From: Opitutales bacterium UBA5694
GTDB taxonomy: Bacteria > Verrucomicrobiota > Verrucomicrobiia > Opitutales > Opitutaceae
Length of the DNA: 64,000 bases
Assembly: GCA_002420185.1 (NCBI GenBank)
Contig: DIHO01000019.1
Coordinates: 124,001 to 188,000 of the forward strand
Reading direction: 5' to 3'
Shown here: one piece after another, positions 8,362 to 16,868 of the stretch
Layout of the letters: each line of letters starts with the position of its first letter
Position numbering within the stretch: the stretch's first letter is position 1
Translations under genes and position numbers: made by a program
The notes under the pieces: generated by a model
Told to the model about the DNA's origin: nothing
The model's database searches: none
The model's input: only the letters and a program-made list of their open reading frames with translations

Positions 8362-9840
8362 ATGAAGATCAAAAAATATCCCACCTATCTCTCTGTTTTC
8401 GTTCTTCTCTTGGGCACGCTGCAGGCCGGGCCAGATTCGAAACTGGCCGATGCGGTTGAAGCAGGGGCCTTTGATACAGTGAGTTTAATTATTGAGGAAG
8501 GGGACATCAATGCGACTCAGGTTGATGGGATGAGCGCACTGCATTGGGCGACTTACCATGACAAGGCTGATCTCGTATACGATTTGGTCGAGCGAGGGGC
8601 CAGCCCGACTATAAAGAATCGATATGGAATCACCCCTCTTTATCTAGCGTGCCTGAATGGCAATGAAGCGATCGTCTCGAGACTGCTTAAAGCGGGGGCG
8701 GATCCGAATAGCTCTGCCAGAGGAGGCGAAACCGCTTTGATGACCGCATCGCGTACCGGTAAGATTGGTGTTGTCAAAGCCCTCCTGGATGCGGGAGCCG
8801 AGATCGATGCCCAAGAAAGCCGTGATCAGACTGCCATTATGTGGGCTGCCGCTGAGGGGCATGCTAGCGTGGTCCGTGAACTTCTCGAAAATGGAGCGGA
8901 TTTTAAGACCCCTCTAGAGTATTCTGGATACACGCCTTTGTTTTTCGCTGTGCGAAATGGTGAACATGAAGTGACGCACATGCTCCTTGATGCGGGAGCG
9001 GATATTAATGCGGTGATGACTCCAGAGCGATTCTTCGGGAAGCTTCCCATGTCAGGGACTAGTCCTCTCATGCTGGCATCGGAAAATGGTCACTTTGATC
9101 TCGCGATCGAGCTTTTAGACAGGGGGGCAGATCCAAACGATATTCGCACAGGATACTCCGTTTTGCATGCCCTTACATGGATACGTAAACCGGATATCGG
9201 AGAATCGGCTAGTGGAGATCCTGCACCGCGCGGCTCTGGCTTACGCAACAGTGAACAGTTTATTCGCGAGCTGGTCGCCAGAGGGGCTGATGTGAATTGT
9301 CGAGTCGAGAAAGGTAAAGGTAGCGTCAAGAATAGAGATTTTGGGGCGACGGCTTTCTTTCTAGCCTCGGATAGGGCGGACGTTCCCTACATGAAGTTAC
9401 TCCTCGAGCTTGGTGCGGATCCGCACATTCCAAACAATCAAGGTACGACAGCGTTTTTAGCGGCGGCGGGCGTCGGAAGTTGGGCTCCCGAGGAAGAAGC
9501 TGGAAATGAAGCCGAATGCTTGAAAGCTACGAAACTCATCGTCTCTCTGGGAGTAGATATCAATATGGTAGATAGCAATGGAGAGACCGCGATGCATGGA
9601 GCGGCGCTGAAGAATATCCCCTCAATGGTCTATTACCTCGATGAATTAGGGTCGGACATCAATATTTGGAATTCGAAAAATGATGACGGCTGGACTCCCT
9701 TGTTAATCGCACAAGGTTACCGTCCTGGAAACTTTAAGCCCTCGTTTGAGACAGTAGAAGCGATTATAGAGGTGATGGCTAGACACGGAGTTGAACCGCC
9801 TTCTGGTCCTAAGCCAAACCACACGAACTACGCGAACTAG
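8362..9840 (+). CDS. secreted ankyrin-repeat protein
   Basis: A 492-residue protein with an N-terminal signal peptide (LSVFVLLLGTLQAGP), then about eleven ankyrin repeats of roughly 33 residues. The consensus recurs: GMSALHWATYHDKADLVYDL, TPLYLACLNGNEAIVSRLL, TALMTASRTGKIGVVKALL and TAIMWAAAEGHASVVRELL, with the usual AGADPN/DINA turns. A longer, less regular insertion lies near residues 275-330. It starts 42 bp after the DUF1552 gene on the same strand, so it probably forms a three-gene operon with the haem protein and DUF1552. Ankyrin arrays bind proteins; I infer a periplasmic scaffold for that pair. No enzymatic domain is visible. Confidence 0.88.
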   Translation: MKIKKYPTYLSVFVLLLGTLQAGPDSKLADAVEAGAFDTVSLIIEEGDINATQVDGMSALHWATYHDKADLVYDLVERGASPTIKNRYGITPLYLACLNGNEAIVSRLLKAGADPNSSARGGETALMTASRTGKIGVVKALLDAGAEIDAQESRDQTAIMWAAAEGHASVVRELLENGADFKTPLEYSGYTPLFFAVRNGEHEVTHMLLDAGADINAVMTPERFFGKLPMSGTSPLMLASENGHFDLAIELLDRGADPNDIRTGYSVLHALTWIRKPDIGESASGDPAPRGSGLRNSEQFIRELVARGADVNCRVEKGKGSVKNRDFGATAFFLASDRADVPYMKLLLELGADPHIPNNQGTTAFLAAAGVGSWAPEEEAGNEAECLKATKLIVSLGVDINMVDSNGETAMHGAALKNIPSMVYYLDELGSDINIWNSKNDDGWTPLLIAQGYRPGNFKPSFETVEAIIEVMARHGVEPPSGPKPNHTNYAN

Positions 9841-10053
9841 CAAAGAACGCTGTTTCAATCCGTGGCTTCGAGGCTTTCTGGGCGAAGTTCGGCGATTTCC
9901 GTTTTTTGGAATATCGATCTGACTTAGCAAAAAAATATGACACGTGAATCATCGGCGTCTCAATTCCGTAGTGATTTGCTTTTTCCCGGTCGAGAGTGAT
10001 GTTTATTTCCTAACACTGCATGTCGTCCTCCGTCTAGACTGCGACAAGACCGT

Positions 10054-10242
10054 CTACGGATCTAGGGCTTCCGCATCGTATTCTCGCTGATTGATGAGGT
10101 TTCGTTTGAACAGATTCTCGGTGCGATTGAATTCAGACTGAAGAAGGTAAGGGTTGGGAAGTTCAGTTTGAAGAGGTCGTTCTAGGGCAGCTATTAGTTT
10201 GTTATACACCACTTGACACCCAAAAGTTAGGATTATCTTCAC
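10054..10242 (-). pseudogene. possible remnant of an RND efflux periplasmic adaptor (HlyD-like coiled coil)
   Basis: A 62-codon minus-strand frame begins at a GTG with no ribosome-binding site and no signal peptide. Its second half (SEFNRTENLFKRNLINQREY) reads like the descending arm of the alpha-hairpin of HlyD/RND membrane fusion proteins, where the pattern is LxRxxxLFxRxLISxxE. Nothing else of such a gene is nearby, so if the reading is right this is a fragment. Chance is a real alternative because the match is short. The gap from 9841 to 10053 holds nothing I can name. Confidence 0.25.
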
Positions 10243-10338
10243 AACTTACCAGAAGGGATCGATTGCCCTTAGTCATTGAACACCTTCTATACCAGAGGGC
10301 GTATGAAGATGTTCTCTTTGCCTAAGATTTTGATAGGG

Positions 10339-11055
10339 TCAGTGGTTGATGAGTCGATTATGGACCCTTGCAACCATTCCCATATAGTTTTGCATCGAAA
10401 ATTCATTAGCGGCGAGAGATATGTGCTTTTTTACCAATTTCGTTTGACCCAAAGCCTCGTGGTAAAGCCCAATATAGAGATGGGCATAGCAATGTCTTTG
10501 GCGGGAGATTCCAGAACCGGTGTCTATTGGGCCAGCCGCGAGGAGTACTTTTTCGGGACTTCCGATGCCAGAGAATAGTTCCCAAATCTGAACCATGGGT
10601 ATTCGCGAATCGAATTTGATGGGAATCAGCGAATCCCTTGCTGCTTGGACGTTTTCTAACTTTGCCTTGCAGAGGAAATGCCAGACCGCGTTTTCGACAT
10701 CATTCGGGTTGACGGACTTGTGGAGCTCGAATTGCTGGACACCTTTTTCGTATTCGTGGGCGTAGTAGTAGGCAATGCCTCTTTGCCAGTGATGAGGCTC
10801 CTGATTCGGGTGAAGCTGAATAAATCGATCGAAATCGGAAATCGACTTTTCGAACTCTCCAAGTTCAAAATATGCAACGCCACGCGACTGGTAGTCACTC
10901 GCGGAATCTGGATTCTCGTCAATGTGTCGAGTGAGGGTTTTGACAGTGGTTTGAAGCTCGGGGATTGAATCCGCTCCAATTTGAGGCAAGCCAAATGCCA
11001 TTAGAAGCGTGCTAGTAACGCCCAGTACTCCCCGAGATTCAACCCATCGACCCAT
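10339..11055 (-). CDS. TPR-repeat protein with N-terminal signal segment
   Basis: A protein of about 238 residues. I use the ATG at 11055 (MGRWVESRGV); the open frame reaches a TTG at 11073. The hydrophobic leader LGVTSTLLMAFGLPQIGADS suggests export. Residues 40-125 hold two to three tetratricopeptide repeats (SASDYQSRGVAYFELGEFEK, SISDFDRFIQLHPNQ, PHHWQRGIAYYYAHEYEKGV), followed by the AVWHFLCKAK and YIGLYHEALGQTKLVKKHI helices. The layout resembles NlpI-like periplasmic TPR adaptors, but no lipobox is seen. It is an isolated gene with no operon partner. I infer a protein-interaction role; the partner is unknown. Confidence 0.75.
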   Translation of the reverse strand: MGRWVESRGVLGVTSTLLMAFGLPQIGADSIPELQTTVKTLTRHIDENPDSASDYQSRGVAYFELGEFEKSISDFDRFIQLHPNQEPHHWQRGIAYYYAHEYEKGVQQFELHKSVNPNDVENAVWHFLCKAKLENVQAARDSLIPIKFDSRIPMVQIWELFSGIGSPEKVLLAAGPIDTGSGISRQRHCYAHLYIGLYHEALGQTKLVKKHISLAANEFSMQNYMGMVARVHNRLINH

Positions 11056-11280
11056 ACCGGGAAAATCTGACAACAGGAGGGAAAGACTTCAAGTTTCAGA
11101 AATTACAAATAAAATATTGAAGCTGATGGCGATGTGAAGCGCCGGATTTCAGTTACGCTTTCCAGCGAGCGAGCGATTGGCTTCGATGAAACATTCTGGC
11201 CATTTGGCAGGGGGCGGTTTGCGGAGAAGACTCTGGTACAATATTTCCTATTCCTTAATTGAGCGATCTACAAGTACGGC

Positions 11281-11612
11281 TCATTCGGTGATCTCTGGTT
11301 GGCACATTTTGGCGGCCTGATCGATTAGCTTCTTTTTCTTGTGGGGTGGAACGGATTCGCAACCTGAACTGTAAAGATTAATTCCCGCATTATCCCAGTC
11401 TATCGTAAATCGTTGTATCGTTGGATCGTTTGGGTGCTTTCAGCGAGATTAGCTTCGATCTTGGACTGGAGTGCCGGTCGTTGCTTTTCCCATTTTCGGA
11501 GTAAACGTCGCTTATCTTTTGGTTGCATAGATAAGGAATCGGCTCGATCTGAGTATTCCTTTAGGCTTTTGAAGCGTTTGCTCCGCGCTTTAATCCAACG
11601 GTTCGAGTTCAT
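11281..11612 (-). pseudogene. small basic protein gene, apparently split by a frameshift
   Basis: From an ATG at 11612 the minus strand encodes about 70 residues (basic, helical, for example PKDKRRLLRKWEKQRPAL), ending in a stop near 11400. A +1 shift just before that stop continues with plausible coding sequence: TIDWDNAGINLYSSGCESVP, then KKKKLIDQAAKMCQPEITE and a TGA at 11283-11281. Joined, this would give a small protein of about 113 residues. I do not know the family. Either this is a real 70-residue gene followed by chance sequence, or a frameshifted relic; the Cys/Trp/Pro content of the second part makes me favour the relic. The rest of 11056-11725 shows nothing else. Confidence 0.35.
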
Positions 11613-11725
11613 TCCCCTAAGAGTTAATAAGTTCTGCTACTGAGCGTTCTCGTTTTTACCGTGAGGCACCGCAGATAAAGGCTTGCCAAGGCGAGATTCT
11701 AACGCGTTGGTAGGGGCAATTCAAG

Positions 11726-12643
11726 GTGGAAGAAGATTGTATAGAATTTGGTAGAGGTCGAGTTGGGTTCGTCACAATTGTGGGAAGGCCAAACGTAGGA
11801 AAATCCACATTTATTAACAAAGCTCTCGGCTACCATTTGACTGCGGTTTCTACACGTCCGAACACGACTCGAAAAAGATGGTTGGGAATCTTGAGCGACA
11901 AGGAATCCCAAATCATTTTTTCTGATACCCCAGGGGTTCATTACGCTAAAAACCGCATGCATGAAGCGATGGCAAATACAGTCATCGGCGAAGTAAAGGG
12001 CGGCGATGCTATTTTGTGCCTATGCGATGCCACTCGCGAGTTTGGCGATGAGGATCGACGGGTCGCCCAACTTGTTCGTAGAGCTGAAAAGCCAGCCGTC
12101 CTAGTCATCAATAAAATGGATACAGCTAGTGAAGTTCAGGCCGTATCGATCGCAGAAAGCTTTCAAGCGATCATAGGTGATGTATCTGTATTCAGGATTT
12201 CTGCTTTGACAGGCGAGGGGATTGATTCTCTTCTGGATCATTTTCGCCAAACGCTTCCAGAGGGGCCCTTCCTGTTCCCAGATGACCAGTTGACAGATGT
12301 GATCGAGCGCGAAATATCGGAAGAAGTCATTCGGGAGGCGGCAAATGAATTGATGCGCCAGGAATTGCCTCAGGAGATAGTCGTGAAAATCGACGATTGG
12401 GCGGAGAATGAAAAGAAGATCCAGATCGCTGCGACTATTTATGTCGAACGGGATAGTCAGAAGGCGATTGTCATAGGGAAAAAAGGACAAACGGTGAACC
12501 GCGTCATTAAGAGTGCGAGGGAGAAACTAAGATTCGATCTTGGCAAGTTCGTTGACCTGAAACTATCGGTGAAGGTTGCCCCGGATTGGCAGAACAAAAA
12601 GTGTTTTCTCAGAGAAAAAGGAATAGTTGATCCGGCGAATTGA
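11726..12643 (+). CDS. era: GTPase Era
   Basis: A 305-residue Era, the essential GTPase that helps mature 16S rRNA and assemble the 30S subunit. GTPase motifs: G1 GRPNVGKS at residues 20-27, G2 TRPNTTR, G3 DTPG, G4 NKMD, G5 SAL. The C-terminal type II KH domain has VIGKKGQTVNRVIKSAREKL. The start is a GTG at 11726, with a purine-rich TAGGGG about ten bases upstream; there is no ATG at a sensible place. The Era-typical C-terminal hydrophobic/basic end (VKVAPDWQNKKCFLREKG) is intact. It has no operon partner in the window; a convergent M28 peptidase gene follows. Confidence 0.95.
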   Translation: MEEDCIEFGRGRVGFVTIVGRPNVGKSTFINKALGYHLTAVSTRPNTTRKRWLGILSDKESQIIFSDTPGVHYAKNRMHEAMANTVIGEVKGGDAILCLCDATREFGDEDRRVAQLVRRAEKPAVLVINKMDTASEVQAVSIAESFQAIIGDVSVFRISALTGEGIDSLLDHFRQTLPEGPFLFPDDQLTDVIEREISEEVIREAANELMRQELPQEIVVKIDDWAENEKKIQIAATIYVERDSQKAIVIGKKGQTVNRVIKSAREKLRFDLGKFVDLKLSVKVAPDWQNKKCFLREKGIVDPAN

Positions 12644-12711
12644 TCGGATCTGCGGCTGTTCGTTTTCTCGCGATAGTCGCTTTCGCTGCCGGTAGACGGA
12701 AAAGATAGGCA

Positions 12712-14118
12712 CTAGTTTTCTGCTCTATAGTAGCCCCCCAATTCAGATGCCAGGTAGGCAAAGGTTACGTAAACGGCCGCACTTTGGTTGATTCGTTCAG
12801 GTATGATTTTATCGATTGTATCGTTCGCGGTATGATGAAGATCAAAGTAGTCACGCGTGAACATGTCCAAACCGACAACGGGAACACCGAGATTGCTCAG
12901 AGGTGCTATGTCGGGACCGCCCCGGGACTTTGCTCGGCCCGCCTTTACTCCGAGCGGTTCAAGGGCTTTACGAATAATGGAAAGGCTCGGATCGAGCGGG
13001 TTTCCTATCCCAATGTTAAATGTGTGAACGGGGCCTTGGCCGGCATCAGCCTCGACGGCAATGATGTGTTTTGAAAGTTCGTCGCGGTGCTTTTCGACGT
13101 AGTAGTTGCCTCCGTAGATACCAATTTCCTCAGCCCCAAACAGAACGACACGAATCGTTCGCTTTGGAGGATTGGGCAGGTCGCGAATCAGCTTGGATGC
13201 TGCCATAACCACGCCTACCCCCGCTCCATCGTCGATCGCACCCGTGCCGAGATCCCACGAATCTATATGGGCGCCAAGCAAGATGATCTCGTCCGGTTTT
13301 TCGCTCCCGTTAATTTCAGCAATAAGGTTGTGGCTTGTAACTGTCCCTAGCTCTTTTGGAGTAAGCAAAAGTTTGATACATATCGATTTTTGGCGATCTG
13401 CGAGACGGTCTATCTGCTGTGCATCGGGAACCGAGAGCGCAGCGGCGGGAATGCGACGAACTCCTGGTTCGTAACTTGTGACACCGGTATGTGCCATTCG
13501 GTCGTTGTCGGTTCCAGCGGACCGCATCAAGTAGGCAATTGCTCCTCGTTTAGCCGCTTCCGATGGTCCGTTCTGGCGAATGGGGCCAGAAAATCTTCCG
13601 TATCCACCAATCTCCATCGCCTGGGTCACAACCGCAATTTTGCCGTCTAGGGAGCGCTCTGGTTGATCGAGCAGGGCTTGGATTGTTTTAAAGACGACTA
13701 CTTCTGCTTCGATTCCGCCCTCTGGCGTGGGAACGCTTCCGCCGAGAGCGGTAATAACAAGGTTTTGAGGTGCGGGATGCGTAATCGAAGCTGTTTCGAG
13801 CCCTCTTTCCCAGCCACGATCAACGGGAAATGGCTCACTCCATATATTGTCGAAACCATATTCCTCAAATCGAGCTCTCGCCCATTCCACCGCCCGCTTT
13901 TCACTTTCCGAGCCGAAGAGGCGGGGACCGATATCGGTCGTCAGGTCTGTGGCAATCTCCAAGGCCAGGGAGCTTTCCACTGCTTGTTGAGCGAGTTCGG
14001 AGGCAATTTCCAGAGTGTTTTCGTTTCCCTTGGAGCAAAGCGGGAAGAAAAGGGTGATTAGGCACAAAATGCCCGGCTTGAATATTGAATTTGGCATATT
14101 TGCATTGGGACAGCTCAT
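12712..14118 (-). CDS. secreted M28-family zinc peptidase (carboxypeptidase Q-like)
   Basis: A 468-residue exported co-catalytic zinc peptidase. The signal segment is at about residues 12-30 (FKPGILCLITLFFPLCSKG). A protease-associated (PA) domain fills roughly 130-270. The M28 domain carries the metal-binding set AHIDSWD (His, Asp), IDDGAG (bridging Asp), GAEEIG (catalytic Glu), EADAG (Asp) and a C-terminal DLHHTANDT (His). This arrangement matches plasma glutamate carboxypeptidase/CPQ-type enzymes that release N- or C-terminal residues from peptides. Its start lies 8 bp after the stop of the secreted protein gene upstream, so the two are probably co-transcribed. An alternative ATG lies 21 bases inside. 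Likely a periplasmic peptide scavenger. Confidence 0.9.
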   Translation of the reverse strand: MSCPNANMPNSIFKPGILCLITLFFPLCSKGNENTLEIASELAQQAVESSLALEIATDLTTDIGPRLFGSESEKRAVEWARARFEEYGFDNIWSEPFPVDRGWERGLETASITHPAPQNLVITALGGSVPTPEGGIEAEVVVFKTIQALLDQPERSLDGKIAVVTQAMEIGGYGRFSGPIRQNGPSEAAKRGAIAYLMRSAGTDNDRMAHTGVTSYEPGVRRIPAAALSVPDAQQIDRLADRQKSICIKLLLTPKELGTVTSHNLIAEINGSEKPDEIILLGAHIDSWDLGTGAIDDGAGVGVVMAASKLIRDLPNPPKRTIRVVLFGAEEIGIYGGNYYVEKHRDELSKHIIAVEADAGQGPVHTFNIGIGNPLDPSLSIIRKALEPLGVKAGRAKSRGGPDIAPLSNLGVPVVGLDMFTRDYFDLHHTANDTIDKIIPERINQSAAVYVTFAYLASELGGYYRAEN

Positions 14119-14126
14119 CGATTGAG

Positions 14127-15059
14127 CTATTTTTGTGAAGAAGATTGGTTTGCAGAGGCGTCTTCTTCGACACCCACCGTTTCGAGCGTGCCGATGTCGA
14201 CGGTGCCAGTGCCGAAATGCGTGCTTTGTTTGGCGTATTTCTCCAAGCTGGTGCCGTAGAAGGCACTAGCAGCTCTAGCAAGGGCGGGGTAGGCATCTTC
14301 AAAATTTGTTCCAATCGAGGGTACACTGAAGCGGGTCGTCCAAAGAAGTTCTCTTTCGTTTTCCGATCTCAATTTTTCGTAGTCGTATGCCATGAGAATA
14401 ATGAAATACCGCTCGTCCTGCATTTCGACTCGGAGGTCGAATTCCTCGGTCGATGTTATGTTTTTTCGATTCAATGCCTTGCTAATGCCTAGGCGATTAT
14501 TCCGCATCGTCCGTTGGTGCTGGACGGTGTTGTTTGAGCCGAAGTCACTTAGGTCAGCCAAATCGACAAAGTCGTCGCTGTATACTTCGGAAAAGCCAGG
14601 TTCTTCCTCTGAACCTTCGCTGTTCTCTCCTTGTGCGTAAGGATCTGTAGCATCGAGCATAAAGAGTTCTTCCAAATCCGATTCTACACTAGTTGTTCCA
14701 TAGTGAACGACAATCAAAAGGTCGCCTTCACTGGGAGTTGATGAAGGGTAGTAATTGCGCTGCTTCATGTTTTCCGCGAGCGTCGCGGCTACTTCTTCAA
14801 AGCTAGCGGTTATGAGACTTTTGTCGGCGAAATCACCGTCGTAGAAATTTCCTTTTATGAAAACGTAAGTCTCGTACTTGGCTCCGCCATCGTTTTCTTT
14901 GACCTCGTTGTAGGTATTAGATGCTTCAGAGTCGATGAAGACTCGGGCCGTCTTTACGGCTAACGTTGTGCTTGCAATGAAGGAGGTTGCTGCCGTGGCG
15001 ATCGCGAATCGCATTGCCGCACGAAAGTGTTTCGAGTCGATGTGATCGTTTGATTTCAT
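14127..15059 (-). CDS. hypothetical secreted protein
   Basis: A 310-residue protein with a signal peptide (ATAATSFIASTTLAVKTARV) after a charged N-terminus. The mature part has alternating strands such as YETYVFIKGNFYDGD and GDLLIVVHYGTTSV, an acidic stretch (ENSEGSEEEPGFSEVYSDDF) and DERYFIILMAYDYEKL followed by LLWTTRFSVPSIGTNFEDAY. I do not recognise a named family with certainty; the pattern resembles DUF4136-like envelope proteins in which a degenerate Gly/Tyr-rich beta domain follows the signal. It lies directly upstream of the M28 peptidase gene (8 bp gap). Function unknown. Confidence 0.7.
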   Translation of the reverse strand: MKSNDHIDSKHFRAAMRFAIATAATSFIASTTLAVKTARVFIDSEASNTYNEVKENDGGAKYETYVFIKGNFYDGDFADKSLITASFEEVAATLAENMKQRNYYPSSTPSEGDLLIVVHYGTTSVESDLEELFMLDATDPYAQGENSEGSEEEPGFSEVYSDDFVDLADLSDFGSNNTVQHQRTMRNNRLGISKALNRKNITSTEEFDLRVEMQDERYFIILMAYDYEKLRSENERELLWTTRFSVPSIGTNFEDAYPALARAASAFYGTSLEKYAKQSTHFGTGTVDIGTLETVGVEEDASANQSSSQK

Positions 15060-15219
15060 TTTAAATGATGAGTTCCTTAAAGTTGGTGGTGGTTGGACAC
15101 GGAGAAATAGATTTATTCCGTAATTGGTAAGGACGGATTTCCCCCCATGAAGTTACAGTTGCGTTGTATTCGATGCTTATTGGGAAAAAATCAAGTCTGA
15201 CGAGCTTTTTGACTCTGAT

Positions 15220-15740
15220 GTCTTGGGTTCTTTCTCAAAAGGCTGCATAGCGAATTGAATGAGCCACGTTGGAGTAGACCTAAATGGAATGTATATTGGA
15301 CTTTTTTCTTCGCTATTTTTGGGATTATTTAGGCTAGTGGAACGGGAGGAATCGACCATGAAGGTTTTAATGAACCAAGAAACGCGACGACCTGGGTTGT
15401 GTTTGCTCCATCCTATGCTGGTCGGGTTTTAAGCTATTCATGGAAGAGTAAACCGTTATCCAAATTCTGAACGCAGGTTGGTTTTGGGCGATCGAGCAGG
15501 AGTTTTGAATTCGTATTACAAGGGGAAGAGGATTCATGGACTGATTTTCATCGCTTGCTCCTGAATGAAGAAAACGTGTATTGGCGTTCTGCGTACTTGA
15601 GAATTCTAGGGGCGATGGCTCCAGGAACTCCTGAGAGTTTGCAGGCAGCGCTTACTTCTGTGAATTCGAAGTCGCCTATCGAAAGAGAGTCAGCACTTCG
15701 CATTATGGCAAACGAAAAGAGCCAAATAGGCTTTATTTAA
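15220..15740 (+). pseudogene. decayed gene with a membrane-segment-like start and HEAT-like C-terminus
   Basis: One plus-strand frame stays coding-like for about 160 codons with only two stops (TAG at 15330 and TGA near 15453), far fewer than chance. It reads PRWSRPKWNVYWTFFFAIFG (a likely transmembrane start), then GTGGIDHEGFNEPRNATTWV, then after the second stop DSWTDFHRLLLNEENVYWRS and ALTSVNSKSPIERESALRIM, typical of HEAT-like helical pairs. The intact ancestor may have been a membrane-anchored HEAT/TPR protein such as those in multihaem cytochrome clusters, but that is a guess. The 160 bp before it (15060-15219) show nothing. Confidence 0.4.
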
Positions 15741-15794
15741 AGCGGTGGAATTGAATGCTGCTCTGGTTCAATACTAGCGAGTTTTGGACGGACT

Positions 15795-16814
15795 TTAACC
15801 GTTGGTCTGGTTGACTTTAGCAACCTTTGTATTTGTTTTGCTGAAAACATCGCGGATAAACGCCATGTCTTCTTTGTTCAATTCTCGGTCACACGCGGCT
15901 AGGTTGCATGAAACCTGCCGCTCGTTTCGAAAGCCTGGTATAACACAAGCAATCCGGTTCTTATTAAGGACAAACCGTAAAGCAACGCTGGCAAGGTCCA
16001 AAGTGGAATTGCCGAATCGGCACTTGAGTGCATCCAAGTGTGGAGCTAGTCTCGCAAGTGCTTCCTTGGAAAATTTAGTACTGTTTCTACGATGGTCGCC
16101 CAATTCGAAGACTGGAGGGTTTTCGGGATCAAATTTGTCTAGAAGAAGCCCCTGGTTGAGTGGACTGAATGCTATGAACGATAGATCATTTTTCTCGAGC
16201 AGTTGACCGACGATACTGCTTCTTTCAATGAATCTCGTATCCATAGCATGGGCCCAGCTTTGAAGGACGGTTGGCTTAATAATTGGCACAGACTTTTTGA
16301 AATGTGAAGACCGGTAGGCAGACTGACCTATAAGGCGGATTTTACCTTCAGCCTGAAGTGCTTGCATGGTTTCCGCAGCGTCATTCAAGTATCTGTCGTT
16401 GGGCCCAAAGTCTGCATGATGTAAATAGTAAATATCAAGGTACTCGCGACGTAGATTTATGAGCGACTGTTCGCATTGCCGACGAATATGAATTTTCTCG
16501 TAAGCGTGGGCTGCGGTTCCCTTATAGTGACCGACTTTCGACGCAATTATAAAAGAGTCGCTTTTAATCCCAATATTTTGGAGACAACTTGCGAGAAGTC
16601 GTTCGGCATCCCCATTTCCGTAAACGTCTGCGTTGTCAAAGTGGTTGATGCCTCCATCGATGCCAATCTTTATTGCGGATTCAATTTCATAGGGATCGAC
16701 ATTCGCCCATCCCGTCGCATGGCCTTCGATCCAGTTGAGTCCTCCAAGTGTCCAGCATCCGAGGCTAACTTCTGATACGCGTATGTCGCTTGTGCCAAGT
16801 CGTCTGTACTTCAT
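15795..16814 (-). CDS. aldo/keto reductase
   Basis: A 339-residue NADPH-dependent aldo/keto reductase with an (alpha/beta)8 barrel. The N-terminal motif is RRLGTSDIRVSEVSLGCWTL. The catalytic tetrad can be placed: Asp and Tyr in NHFDNADVYGNGDAERLL, Lys in IIASKVGHYKG, His in YYLHHADFG. The C-terminus holds CVIPGFRNERQVSCNL, which binds the cofactor phosphate. Length and motifs fit the YghZ/general stress protein 69-like branch. It stands alone; the next gene in the same direction starts 54 bp downstream. Substrate unknown. Confidence 0.92.
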   Translation of the reverse strand: MKYRRLGTSDIRVSEVSLGCWTLGGLNWIEGHATGWANVDPYEIESAIKIGIDGGINHFDNADVYGNGDAERLLASCLQNIGIKSDSFIIASKVGHYKGTAAHAYEKIHIRRQCEQSLINLRREYLDIYYLHHADFGPNDRYLNDAAETMQALQAEGKIRLIGQSAYRSSHFKKSVPIIKPTVLQSWAHAMDTRFIERSSIVGQLLEKNDLSFIAFSPLNQGLLLDKFDPENPPVFELGDHRRNSTKFSKEALARLAPHLDALKCRFGNSTLDLASVALRFVLNKNRIACVIPGFRNERQVSCNLAACDRELNKEDMAFIRDVFSKTNTKVAKVNQTNG

Positions 16815-16868
16815 TGATGAATAATATTTGGTAATAGCCGGATTGGGTTGGTCCTCAGAATGGACAAA

